Assembly: GCA_002478885.1 (NCBI GenBank)
Contig: DLKC01000095.1
Location: 1-55,797 of the forward strand
Source: Chitinophagaceae bacterium UBA7600
Lineage (GTDB): Bacteria > Bacteroidota > Bacteroidia > Chitinophagales > Chitinophagaceae
Direction: 5' to 3'
Length of the DNA: 55,797 nucleotides
Below are positions 25,701 through 34,207 of the stretch, piece by piece; position 1 is the first letter of the stretch, and each line of letters begins with the position of its first letter. The translations under genes and the position numbers were made by a program. The notes below the pieces were generated by a model. That model was not told where the DNA came from. It saw only the letters and a list, made by a program, of their open reading frames with translations, and searched no databases.

Positions 25701-27140
25701 CTAGCTCCTGTATTTCTTTGTAAAATAGAGATAAAACGGAACGCCGCTTAACAGCAGCAGCAAACCTGTAAAAGACTGCAAAGGCTGCACGATAGCGGTA
25801 TTGATAATAAGCACAAGCGAGAAAAGCAGGAAAAGTATTTGCACAACGGGATACCCTATAACTTTAGCGGTAATGATGCCTTTTCTTTTTAGCGTCAGCA
25901 AGCCTGCGGACATTAATATCCAAAAGAGAAAACCGGAAAACACCACGAGGTTGGTGAGCATGTCGAAGGTTCCGGAAATGGTTAGTATGATACTCCAAAC
26001 CATAGAGTAAACAAGCGCCTTATACGGTGTGCGGAATTCAGGATGAACATTTGCCGCTTTTTTAAAGAAAAAGCCTTCCTGCGCCATGCGGTAATAGATA
26101 CGCGGATACACGAGTATGCAGGCATTCAATGCGCCGAATGTGCAGATCATGATCAGCACGGAAATTACCACCGTGCCTGCTTTGCCCATCACTGCTCCTG
26201 CAACTGCCGCGGCAGCGATATGGTTTTCATCGATGGCTGCGAGTTCGCTGAGCGGCAGCACCTGCATAAAAGCATAATTCAGCGATACGTACAAAAACAT
26301 GGCAATGCCAACGCCTGACACAATAGCGATGGGGACGTTACGTGTTGGGTTTTTTATTTCACCGGTGACACTGCTCATATATGCCCAGCCATCGTACGCC
26401 CAAAGCGAACTGAGCATGGCCCCAAAGAATGCAACAAATACAGAAGTGCCGGAGAAGGTTGTATCAACAGGCGTATTTACCGCGGCGGACGCTTCAGCCG
26501 GGGTTTGATGAAAGACACCCAGGATGATCAACAATAAAATGCCGAGTATTTTGGCACTGGTCACGATGTTGTTCACAAGGCCGCCATTTTTTGTGCCCAT
26601 ATAATTTACCCATGTAAGCACGCCGATAGAAACGATCGCTACCATCTTTACGCCAGAGCTGGCAAATGGCGTAATAAAATTGCCTATTGAAACATCTTTC
26701 AATGCAAACAAAGGATCGGGTATATGAACAAGCGTATTGAGTGATTGCGCAAATACAAAAGCAAGTGCGGCAATTGACCCGCTACCCATGATGGCAAAGA
26801 CGATCCATCCGAAAAGAAAGGAGAAAAAGTTGCCCATCGAAATCCTCAGGTATTCATAAACACCGCCAGACTCTGAAGTAATGGTTGCCATGCCGGCAAT
26901 GGTAAACGCGCCAAACATTGTAAAAATACCGGCAGTGATCCACGCCAGCAGTATCTCTGTTTCATTGAGGCCTGTGGCCGCCATCGGGGCTATTTTTTTG
27001 AATACGCCCGAACCGATCATAAGACCGGCGACCATTAGTATGCCTGTGCCAAGTCCGAATACCCGGTTGAGCGAAAGCTTTGTTTTATCAGTGGTGCCCT
27101 GTGTTCCGTTTGCTGCAGCGATGGGTTGTTCTTTACTCAT
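25701..27140 (-). CDS. APC-family amino acid permease
   Basis: A 479-residue protein with about 12 TM helices. The first helix carries the APC substrate-site signature GLMIGSGVF, and the sixth-helix region contains SLWAYDGWAYMSSVTGEIKNP, which resembles eukaryotic LAT/SLC7-like transporters and bacterial SteT-type exchangers. It probably imports or exchanges amino acids with protons or other amino acids. The D-aminoacylase-like gene lies immediately upstream on the same strand, separated by 87 bp that hold a hairpin. The enzyme plus transporter pairing suggests use of N-acyl or D-amino acids, an inference from context only. Confidence 0.88.
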   Translation of the reverse strand: MSKEQPIAAANGTQGTTDKTKLSLNRVFGLGTGILMVAGLMIGSGVFKKIAPMAATGLNETEILLAWITAGIFTMFGAFTIAGMATITSESGGVYEYLRISMGNFFSFLFGWIVFAIMGSGSIAALAFVFAQSLNTLVHIPDPLFALKDVSIGNFITPFASSGVKMVAIVSIGVLTWVNYMGTKNGGLVNNIVTSAKILGILLLIILGVFHQTPAEASAAVNTPVDTTFSGTSVFVAFFGAMLSSLWAYDGWAYMSSVTGEIKNPTRNVPIAIVSGVGIAMFLYVSLNYAFMQVLPLSELAAIDENHIAAAAVAGAVMGKAGTVVISVLIMICTFGALNACILVYPRIYYRMAQEGFFFKKAANVHPEFRTPYKALVYSMVWSIILTISGTFDMLTNLVVFSGFLFWILMSAGLLTLKRKGIITAKVIGYPVVQILFLLFSLVLIINTAIVQPLQSFTGLLLLLSGVPFYLYFTKKYRS

Positions 27141-27154
27141 TTTATTTTGAAAAC

Positions 27155-27192
27155 AAGCTGCTGCACATTCCGGTTGAACCGCGCAGCAGCTT
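27155..27192 (-). terminator. Hairpin between the D-aminoacylase-like and permease genes
   Basis: The perfect 10-bp arms AAGCTGCTGC and GCAGCAGCTT enclose a smaller CGGTT/AACCG stem. On the minus strand a short T-rich run follows. It should terminate or attenuate the upstream transcript 15 bp before the permease ATG. Confidence 0.65.
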
Positions 27193-27227
27193 TAGTGTGG
27201 GTTGTTGAAAGATAATTATGTTTAGCG

Positions 27228-28901
27228 CTATTGTTTGTATCCCGGTCCCTTTACAAATCGTCCCGGTGTTGCATTGGTCGGTTCGCCTTCTTTTAAAATG
27301 AGTTTGCCGTTTACAAATACATCGATCATGCCGGTGGCCAGTTGTGCAGGTTTATCGTAAGTAGCAAGGTCATTTACTTTTGCCGGATCGAAGATGATGA
27401 TATCAGCATAATTGCCCACTTTCAGTTCGCCGCGCTTTTTTATTTTCAGTGTTTCTACCGGCAGCTTGGCCAACTGGTAAATGGCTTGCTGTAAGGTAAG
27501 CACCTTTTCGTCTCTTGAGTAATGGCCGAGTACCCTTGCAAAGTTTCCATATGCCCGTGGATGTGGTTGTGATTTCATAAACACCGTGTCTGCAGGATTA
27601 TAGGAACCTTCGTCGGAGCCAAAGCTTACCCATGGTTGGGCGACTTGTTTTTTCACGTTGTCTTCGTTCATTAAGAAGTAGGCGACGCCCACTCTTGTGC
27701 TGTCGGCGATGATCAAATCCATGGCTGTTTCTTCAGGTGACTTGCCGTGCATTTTTGCCACTTCGGCCAAAGTTTTACCGGTGTATTTTTTAAGTGAATC
27801 CTGTTTGAATCCAAGCATCAGCACGTGCTCTGCGCCACCGCAGCCGTAGTACAGGTTTTCCCAGTCATTGGCATTGGTGTTCATTGCTGTGGCCATTTGT
27901 TTTCTTATTGCAGGATCGTGCAAGCGCTCCCATAGTTTACCAAAGCCGCCATCCTGCAAAGTAGGAGGGAAGGAGGAAGTTAACCCTGTTGCGCCGGCAA
28001 GATAAGTGTACATGTCAGCAGTAATCGGCATGCCGGCTGCTCTTGCATCATTCACCATTTTTATCACGCTGTCCATCTTATTCCAGTTGTCTTTGCCGGC
28101 CGCTTTCAGGTGGTAAATATGTACAGGAATGTTTGCTTCTTTTGAAATGGTGATGATCTCGTTAACCGCTTCCACAAACCTGTTGCCTTCGCTGCGCATA
28201 TGGCTGGAATAAGTGCCGCCATATTTCGATGCTTCTTTTGACAATGCGATCAGTTCATCGGTTTTTGCAAAAAAATCGGGCGGGTAAATGAGTGCATTGG
28301 TAACGCCAAGGGCGCCTTCTTCCATTGCCTGGTCAACCAGCATTTTCATACTGTCGAGCTGCTGCGCCGTTGGTGCAACATTGCCTTCGCCGATCACGTA
28401 TTGCCTTATTGTGCCTGTGCCCACAAACGAGGAAATGTTCAGAGCAATGCCTTTCTTTTCAAGGGCGTTCATGTATTCGCCAAGTGTATTCCAGCTTACG
28501 TTGTATTTAATATCGCCCTGGCCTTCCTGCATTTGCTTTTTCATGGTAGCGTTCAATGGTGCAAAGCTTGATTCGCCGAAAACTTCCATTGTTACGCCTT
28601 GTTTAACATCGCTCAATCCGCGGTTATCTTCAAATAATGTTTCTTCCGAATGGCCCATCATGTTGCTGAAGCCGGGCGCTACTGCCATTCCCTTTGCGTC
28701 AATTTCTTCTTTGCCTTTGCTGCTGCCCAGGTCGCCCATTGCGGCGATGGTATCGGCGTTAATGGCAATATCGCCTTTGTATGGAGCCCCTCCGTTACCA
28801 TCATAGATCATGGCGTTGCGGATAATCGTGTCGTACGTAGTTGCGTTGTTGTTACAGGCATGCATTGCCGGGATGAGCAGCAGCAGAAGATATTTTCTCA
28901 T
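27228..28901 (-). CDS. D-aminoacylase-like amidohydrolase lipoprotein
   Basis: A 557-residue protein with a lipoprotein-type signal (Cys16 after AMHA), so probably membrane-anchored in the periplasm. It has an amidohydrolase fold: a composite beta-sandwich start in DTIIRNAMIYDGNG, a barrel, and an ending in GNYADIIIFDPAKV. It resembles N-acyl-D-amino-acid deacylases, but key metal ligands differ. The usual HxH after strand 1 reads PGFSNMMGHSEE (only one His), and the bridging Cys position reads EVFGESSFAP. The later His pair (SSHMRSEG, VHIYHLKAAG) and the SDEG Asp remain. The predicted product releases amino acids from N-acyl or D-configured substrates, though activity with a reduced metal site is uncertain. 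Confidence 0.82.
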   Translation of the reverse strand: MRKYLLLLLIPAMHACNNNATTYDTIIRNAMIYDGNGGAPYKGDIAINADTIAAMGDLGSSKGKEEIDAKGMAVAPGFSNMMGHSEETLFEDNRGLSDVKQGVTMEVFGESSFAPLNATMKKQMQEGQGDIKYNVSWNTLGEYMNALEKKGIALNISSFVGTGTIRQYVIGEGNVAPTAQQLDSMKMLVDQAMEEGALGVTNALIYPPDFFAKTDELIALSKEASKYGGTYSSHMRSEGNRFVEAVNEIITISKEANIPVHIYHLKAAGKDNWNKMDSVIKMVNDARAAGMPITADMYTYLAGATGLTSSFPPTLQDGGFGKLWERLHDPAIRKQMATAMNTNANDWENLYYGCGGAEHVLMLGFKQDSLKKYTGKTLAEVAKMHGKSPEETAMDLIIADSTRVGVAYFLMNEDNVKKQVAQPWVSFGSDEGSYNPADTVFMKSQPHPRAYGNFARVLGHYSRDEKVLTLQQAIYQLAKLPVETLKIKKRGELKVGNYADIIIFDPAKVNDLATYDKPAQLATGMIDVFVNGKLILKEGEPTNATPGRFVKGPGYKQ

Positions 28902-28956
28902 GTAGTTGTTTTGAAAAATAAATATAAGTATTACCGCTTAGAGGCTTTTATTTTTT

Positions 28957-29237
28957 TGTTAGCGATCTGCATTGCATGTGGCAACTGTGGTTGCGTCGCA
29001 CCCTTGCGCGTTCTATTTGTAAATGGGCAATTGGGATTTTCAACACAAAAGGTTTGCATTATATGTCAGGTGATGGAATTTTTACGTGGCCGAGATAAGT
29101 CGCACAGGGTGTAATACCGAATCATTTCTGCGAATCTTTGCATGTTATTAGTCCCCGGCCGTTAAGCTGCCCCGTAGAGTAGTGTAAGTACAAGTGTGCG
29201 ACGCAACAGGTGATGATAGCAGCATTACAGCCGGCCC
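28957..29237. repeat. Paired palindromic element
   Basis: The left core GTTGCGTCGCACCCTTGCGC (28990-29009) and the perfect right core GTACAAGTGTGCGACGCAAC (29188-29207) lie 178 bp apart, with the outer end GCCGGCCC at 29230-29237. The right end is 14 bp beyond the GH43 stop codon. This fills almost the whole 350-bp gap between genes. Confidence 0.85.
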
Positions 29238-29251
29238 AAAAGACTGCTTGT

Positions 29252-30223
29252 TTATTTTAATGGCTGCCGCTGCACGCCTTCGTTGGTGAGCTTTACCGTT
29301 TTAATCAAACCTTTTTCATCAAAGAACATTTGCTCTATGCAGGTAACGCGGTGGTTGGCAGCTGTTTCTCCGATTGGCCGCCTGTGATAAATAATATACC
29401 AAAGATCTTTCTGCGTGTTATGTATGATAGAATGATGACCCGCACCGGTGGCAATCGCCGAATCCTGTTGTAATATTTTGCCGACTCTCTCGAAAGGCCC
29501 GAACGGAGAATCGGCTACGGCATAGGCAACAGAATAATCAGGCCCTGTCCACCCGCCTTCGCTCCACATGAAATAATACTTATTGTTTTTTATAAACATC
29601 ATAGGCCCTTCCACATAATTTTCGGGCGTTATTTCTTTAAAGGTTGCGCCATCTTCAAATGGTATAAAGCCTGTGAAGTCATTATTAAGCCTTGCAATGT
29701 TGCAGTGCCGCCACCCGCCGTAAATGATGTAGTATTTCCCGTCTGTATCTTTAAAAACAAACTGATCTATTGGCTGAGCACCGTTGTAGAATTTATCAAT
29801 AAGCGGTTTGCCGATCAGGTCTTTAAAAGGCCCTTCCGGATGGTCGGCAACGGCAACACCAATTCCACCGTATTCATTGTTGTTCTGAATATCGTTGGCG
29901 CCAAAGAATAAATAATATTTTCCGCCCTTCTCTACGATAGCCGGTGCCCATACTGCACGCCTTGCCCATTTTACGTTGGATGTATCGAGTACTTTACTGT
30001 GCTTTGTCCACGTAATAAGATCAGGTGAAGAGAATGCATCAAAGAAAACCTGTTTCTCATATACATCAGACCAGGTTGGGTATATCCAATATTCACTGTT
30101 GATGATGATGGCTTCAGGGTCTGCATACCATCCTTTGATAACTGGATTTCCTGAAGTAATCTTGTTCTGCGCACAAAGCCCTTTGCAAAGCAAAACGAGC
30201 AGGGTAATAAACAGCATTTTCAT
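29252..30223 (-). CDS. Glycoside hydrolase family 43-like enzyme
   Basis: A protein of about 323 residues with a signal peptide (ending KGLCAQ). It has the five-bladed beta-propeller features of GH43: general-base Asp in GWYADPEAI, a middle Asp in PIDQFVFKD and general-acid Glu in YVEGPMMF. These support activity on arabinose-, xylose- or galactose-containing side chains. The frame extends to 30265, but the signal peptide starts at the ATG at 30223 (or two codons later). No SusC/SusD pair or other carbohydrate enzyme lies beside it, so it is not in a classical polysaccharide utilisation locus here. Subfamily and sugar cannot be named. Confidence 0.88.
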   Translation of the reverse strand: MKMLFITLLVLLCKGLCAQNKITSGNPVIKGWYADPEAIIINSEYWIYPTWSDVYEKQVFFDAFSSPDLITWTKHSKVLDTSNVKWARRAVWAPAIVEKGGKYYLFFGANDIQNNNEYGGIGVAVADHPEGPFKDLIGKPLIDKFYNGAQPIDQFVFKDTDGKYYIIYGGWRHCNIARLNNDFTGFIPFEDGATFKEITPENYVEGPMMFIKNNKYYFMWSEGGWTGPDYSVAYAVADSPFGPFERVGKILQQDSAIATGAGHHSIIHNTQKDLWYIIYHRRPIGETAANHRVTCIEQMFFDEKGLIKTVKLTNEGVQRQPLK

Positions 30224-30326
30224 AGCGCCGAAAATAAGCTGTTTTAATGAACTCTTCCGATACAAGCCTTATAAAACGCGAAAGCTTTGCCGGCAGTCTA
30301 AGAAGACCCTTATCATATAATACCAA

Positions 30327-30358
30327 CAAAAAAACCGCCCGGTACGCTGAGCGGCTTT
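30327..30358 (-). terminator. Intrinsic terminator of the SPFH gene
   Basis: On the minus strand, AGCCGCTC and GGGCGGTT pair (with two wobble pairs) around an 8-nt loop and are followed by an uninterrupted T-run. It lies about 17 bp after the flotillin-like stop codon and would end the envelope cluster transcript. Confidence 0.8.
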
Positions 30359-30374
30359 GCATGAGCAATGAAAT

Positions 30375-32291
30375 TTAGTTTTGCTTTTCAGCCTGCTTTT
30401 TCTCCTGCAGCATTTGCAAAAGCTGCAAGCCCATCAAGCCGCTGAGGCTTCCATCGGCGGCACCATTGCCGCCACCGATGAGAATGTCGGGTATAATTTT
30501 AATATTGCCCTTCCCAATTTCTTCAGTGATCTTAAAGCGCGTAAAGTTATCGCCACCCATTGCTTTAACCTGTAGTTCATAAGCTTCGGCGGTGGATTTA
30601 CCTATGGCCATAATTTTTTCCGCTTCAGCGAGACCTGTTTTGCTGATGCGTTCCGCATCGGCGCTGGCATTAAGCTTAGTGGCTTCCGCCTGTGCACCTG
30701 CTCTCATCCTGGTAGCTTCAGCCTCAGCGTTGGCGCGCATTTTTGTTGCGTTGGCTTCTGCATCAACCTGGAGTACCACACTCTTGGCATCACCTTCTGC
30801 TTTTTTAACAGTGGCATCGGCAGTGCGCTGAGATATTTCCACATTCTGTTGCGCTTTCACGATCTCTTTTTGCATATCGGCAATAGCGGTTTCTTTTTCC
30901 ACGCCTTGCCTTTGTTCCTGCGCGATACGTTGTGTCTGGTAAGTCTTTTGTTGCTCCTCGGCGATCTTCCTGTCAGTCAGCGTTTTCATTAAAGCTTCAG
31001 GAGGAACGATATCGCCGATCAGGGTATCAACAGCATTTACATTATAATCGTCAAGCACTGCCTTAATATGTTCTTTGGCAGAGCTTTGCCTTTCTTTACG
31101 TGTGCTCAAGAAGCTGATCACATCACTGTCCTGCGCCGAGTTCCTGAAATAGTTGCCGATAGTAGGTTCCAGCACCTGGCTTACGAGGTTTCCCATACTT
31201 CCAAAACGGGCGATTACTTTTGGCGCCTCGGTTGCAGGTATGTGAATGATTTGCGCCACATCAAGATTAAAAGGGAAACCGTCTTTACTGCGCACTGTAA
31301 TCGTAGATAAGTTTTTATCCAGCATATGCGCTTCACTTCTTGCATTGGCCCAGTTTAATACAAGGTTGGTTGTAGGCACAAGTTCCACTTTCATGGTGTA
31401 TTTGTTAACCGGGTATTTACCGGGACCCATCGGCTCCATCCAAACACCGCGAAAACCTTTGCTTACGATATTGCCATGTTTAAAAGTTTCGCCGGTAAGG
31501 TCTTTTCCATCCTCACCAATATAACTGATTACCACGCCAACATAACCAATGGGCACATCGGTCATGGGTGTTTCTTCAATCTGCACGGCCCATGGATTAA
31601 TATAATAGCTACCGGCCAGGATTACCTGTGGCTGCAAACCGCGGCAGCCGCCTTTGTTCATAAATGTGTCAATGTCCTGGAAGTTATTGTGGCCTTCCAC
31701 ATTACTGCCCGCAATTTGCCCCTGTGGAATTGGTTCGCCGTCCAGTGCGGTTACGATGCCTACCATATTTTCATGAATGATCACCTGGTCGGTAATGGTA
31801 ACATCAAATAAATAGTTGTTTATACGATACGAGCCTGCCGTTACGTAGGCAGTCTGCCGGCCACGCTGTCCGCCGTTTTCCAGGAACTTCTGCGCATCCT
31901 GGAAATTGTCGCACTCAACACGCCGCGCCAATATGCGGCCTGTTGGTATTTCAGCGCCGTCCTTACTGAGTACAAGCCCGATTTTTCCTTCGGGAATAAT
32001 CGTAAAGGGTTGCATATCCACACCGTATTGCCATGGCCACATACTCCAGTATAAACCCGGTGCCAATGTTTTGGCCTGGAAACCTGCCTCGCCTTTGGTG
32101 GCGATGATTCTGCCATCGGGTAGTTCACGGTTGGAACCAACCAATACAAACTTTTTGGTAACGAGTCCAATCCTGTTCTCGGGAACGATCACCATGCCAA
32201 AGAATACACGAAGAATGAATTTGTAAAAGACCAGGAAGAGCAATAATACCAATATCCACCAGTAGGTGATAAAAAAATCATAAGCGTTCAT
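30375..32291 (-). CDS. Flotillin-like SPFH domain protein
   Basis: A 638-residue protein with one N-terminal TM helix (about 11-32) and a large beta-rich region, including two internally similar segments (EGKIGLVLSKDGAEIPTGRI and NMVGIVTALDGEPIPQGQI). An SPFH/Band-7 domain follows, then a long coiled coil from about 430 to 580 with Ala/Glu-rich heptads (AEANATKMRANAEAEATRMR) typical of flotillins, and a Gly-rich tail. Flotillins scaffold ordered membrane patches and recruit or protect membrane complexes. The gene is longer than typical bacterial FloA/FloT. It is the last gene of a co-directional cluster with ABC transporter, OmpA-fused binding protein and coiled-coil proteins, separated from the ATPase gene by a 161-bp gap holding a repeat half. 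It may organise that transporter. Confidence 0.88.
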   Translation of the reverse strand: MNAYDFFITYWWILVLLLFLVFYKFILRVFFGMVIVPENRIGLVTKKFVLVGSNRELPDGRIIATKGEAGFQAKTLAPGLYWSMWPWQYGVDMQPFTIIPEGKIGLVLSKDGAEIPTGRILARRVECDNFQDAQKFLENGGQRGRQTAYVTAGSYRINNYLFDVTITDQVIIHENMVGIVTALDGEPIPQGQIAGSNVEGHNNFQDIDTFMNKGGCRGLQPQVILAGSYYINPWAVQIEETPMTDVPIGYVGVVISYIGEDGKDLTGETFKHGNIVSKGFRGVWMEPMGPGKYPVNKYTMKVELVPTTNLVLNWANARSEAHMLDKNLSTITVRSKDGFPFNLDVAQIIHIPATEAPKVIARFGSMGNLVSQVLEPTIGNYFRNSAQDSDVISFLSTRKERQSSAKEHIKAVLDDYNVNAVDTLIGDIVPPEALMKTLTDRKIAEEQQKTYQTQRIAQEQRQGVEKETAIADMQKEIVKAQQNVEISQRTADATVKKAEGDAKSVVLQVDAEANATKMRANAEAEATRMRAGAQAEATKLNASADAERISKTGLAEAEKIMAIGKSTAEAYELQVKAMGGDNFTRFKITEEIGKGNIKIIPDILIGGGNGAADGSLSGLMGLQLLQMLQEKKQAEKQN

Positions 32292-32329
32292 GTTGTTATT
32301 GTTTTAAGTTTTTTAAGTATACTTCTTTG

Positions 32330-32396
32330 AAGCCACCTGTTGAATGCCTATTAAGCTTTGGTTGCGTCGCACTCTTGTACGACTAATACTTTGTGC
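32330..32396 (+). repeat. Palindromic-element family: solo left half (C/G-type core)
   Basis: The core GTTGCGTCGCACTCTTGTAC (32361-32380) has the upstream flank GCCACCTGTTG and no right half nearby. It lies inside the probable operon between the ABC ATPase stop codon and the SPFH start. Confidence 0.8.
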
Positions 32397-32452
32397 ATCT
32401 AAGCGATTGCAAAAATCTGTTTCTTGTTTGCCTAAAATACTTATTTCGCTTT

Positions 32453-33247
32453 TTATAAGCAATCTTTAATTTCTTCCACTGTTTCGTTAAATGCCTTATC
32501 TTTTTTTATGTCTGTGCGCCAGGCCAGGTCTCTTTCAATTAAATCAATTTCTTTTTTGATGGTAGCGCCGTCCTTCCCGGTTTCGTTACCAAGAATCCAA
32601 ACTGTATCTGAAATTGCAACCGATGTTGCAATATCATGCGACACGATAATCAGTGTTTTCAGTTCATCTGAAAGAGATACTTGTAATAGTAAAGTTGTCA
32701 CTTTGTCTATCACACACACATCCAGGCCAGAGAAGGGTTCATCGAGCAGTAAGAAATCAGAACCTTTTAAGAGTTGCTGAATAATGCTTGCCCTTTGTCT
32801 TTGCCCGCCCGATAATTGTTGCGGATATTTTTTTAGTTCCTCTTTCAAATTGAACTGATCTGCATATTGGTCTATGGTTTCTTTTTCTGTTCCTTTCAAT
32901 GCGGCATTTTGTTTTGCTGCAAGCAATAAGGATTGATATACTGTTCGCCATTCAAATAAATAGTAGTTCTGGAAGATCACACCCATATCGCCGGCTTTTA
33001 CCGTCTCCTTGTTTTTCAACTCTACCGTACCGGATGTTGGCTTTTGCAAACCTGCCAGTATTCTGAACAATTGTGTTTTACCAATTCCGCTTCTTCCGAT
33101 TAAAGAAACCACCTGACCTTGTTTTATGCCAGGTCTTATAATGTCCCTGATACAAAAATTGATATCTCTCAGAATTACATTTTCCCCATAAGAGAGATGG
33201 ATGTTTTCTGCTTTGAGTAATGTATCTGTTTTTATGTGTGCTGTCAT
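32453..33247 (-). CDS. ABC transporter ATPase (NitT/TauT type)
   Basis: A 264-residue ATPase. It has Walker A as GRSGIGKTQ, a Q-loop in IFQNYYLFEWRTV, signature LSGGQRQR, Walker B LLLDEPFSGLD and a switch His in IVSHD. The Leu-Phe-Glu-Trp-Arg-Thr-Val segment after the Q-loop is the type seen in nitrate/taurine/sulfonate importer ATPases. Its ATG overlaps the stop codon of the permease gene by 4 bp (33244-33247), so the two are translationally coupled. The third importer part, the substrate-binding protein, is encoded upstream as an OmpA fusion. Some C-terminal length beyond the core could be a regulatory tail. Confidence 0.92.
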   Translation of the reverse strand: MTAHIKTDTLLKAENIHLSYGENVILRDINFCIRDIIRPGIKQGQVVSLIGRSGIGKTQLFRILAGLQKPTSGTVELKNKETVKAGDMGVIFQNYYLFEWRTVYQSLLLAAKQNAALKGTEKETIDQYADQFNLKEELKKYPQQLSGGQRQRASIIQQLLKGSDFLLLDEPFSGLDVCVIDKVTTLLLQVSLSDELKTLIIVSHDIATSVAISDTVWILGNETGKDGATIKKEIDLIERDLAWRTDIKKDKAFNETVEEIKDCL

Positions 33248-34101
33248 GATGCCGTTTGTTGTTTTAGTTTACTGTGAGGAAATAACCAATGTCTTGTGAT
33301 GCCTAACAAATAGTCGAAGAATAAACCGATCAAAAAAATGACGAGTTGCAATGCGACTACGTTTGTGATATCATTGTACTTATTGAACTTTATGAGCAAT
33401 GTACCAATACCGCCTTCGCTCATACTTAAGCCTTCTACCATGGTGATCATCATCCAGGCAATAGCAAAGTTTTGACGGAGTATTTCGAACACCTGGTCTG
33501 CTTTACCAACAATGACCACTTCATACAAAGTTTGCCAGTTGTTGTAACCAAGTGTTTTACACAGTTCATATTCCTGTTTGTCTATGTTTACAATTACAGA
33601 TAAAAATGATGTGGTGAAAAAGGGCACAATACCAAACACAAGTAGTGATAGTTTTAATTCACTTCCATCTTTGGTTAGTAAGGTGAAGATGAAGATCAAA
33701 CCGGTTAAGGTTAAGTACCTGCATTTCACGATAAACTGTGCAATGGTTTTGAAAAAAGGTATCACTGATAAATATGCAAACGCCAATGTGATGATGATTG
33801 AATACAGCATGGCCTGCAGTGTTAGTGATAAACTTACCAGCATGTTGTCCCAAAATAATTTGGTAGCCAGCAACTGTCCGAAAGCAGTTGCCACATTAAC
33901 TGGTTTAGGGATCAAACCGTCAGAGGTAATTTGCCATGCGGTGAATGTGATGATCACCTGCAGCACAATCATGACGATGATTGTTTGCTTGTTGATTTTT
34001 CCAAATGGTTGAAAAATACTTAGCCAGCTTTTACTTCTTTTTGAAGAAGCATTGGTTAGCGCTTTTTCAGATGCATTCGTTTTATTAATTGTCAGATCCA
34101 T
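33244..34101 (-). CDS. ABC transporter permease (NitT/TauT type)
   Basis: A 285-residue inner-membrane protein with an N-terminal Lys/Ser-rich cytosolic tail and about six TM helices of the BPD_transp_1 family. The coupling loop reads YELCKTLGYNNWQTLYEVVIVGKADQVFE, in the position of the EAA motif, and the following segment contains NFAIAWMMITMVEG as in nitrate/taurine permeases. It overlaps the ATPase gene by 4 bp and lies 106 bp after the binding-protein gene, a gap containing the most compact repeat element in the window. Together they make an importer-type ABC system whose ligand cannot be predicted. Confidence 0.9.
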   Translation of the reverse strand: MDLTINKTNASEKALTNASSKRSKSWLSIFQPFGKINKQTIIVMIVLQVIITFTAWQITSDGLIPKPVNVATAFGQLLATKLFWDNMLVSLSLTLQAMLYSIIITLAFAYLSVIPFFKTIAQFIVKCRYLTLTGLIFIFTLLTKDGSELKLSLLVFGIVPFFTTSFLSVIVNIDKQEYELCKTLGYNNWQTLYEVVIVGKADQVFEILRQNFAIAWMMITMVEGLSMSEGGIGTLLIKFNKYNDITNVVALQLVIFLIGLFFDYLLGITRHWLFPHSKLKQQTAS

Positions 34102-34129
34102 TTTGATTTTGGTTTACTTTTCTTTAATC

Positions 34130-34201
34130 ATTGCCGCCACTTGTACTGACGTACAAGTGTGCGACGCAACGATGTTTAATTCTTGTTCTTTTGCCGGGTT
34201 C
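34130..34201. repeat. Collapsed paired palindromic element (4-nt loop)
   Basis: A degraded left core ends in CACTTGTAC (34138-34146). After the 4-nt loop TGAC the perfect right core GTACAAGTGTGCGACGCAAC (34151-34170) begins, giving a 9-bp perfect stem. The outer end GCCGGGTTC is at 34193-34201, 6 bp past the binding-protein stop codon. The roughly 100-bp interior of other elements is absent. Confidence 0.8.
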
Positions 34202-34207
34202 ATAATG

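Noticed and set aside
29252..30223. Polysaccharide utilisation locus around the GH43 gene
   Set aside because: No SusC/SusD pair, regulator or second carbohydrate enzyme lies nearby; the SusC-like sequence at 48800-49390 is part of a macroglobulin.
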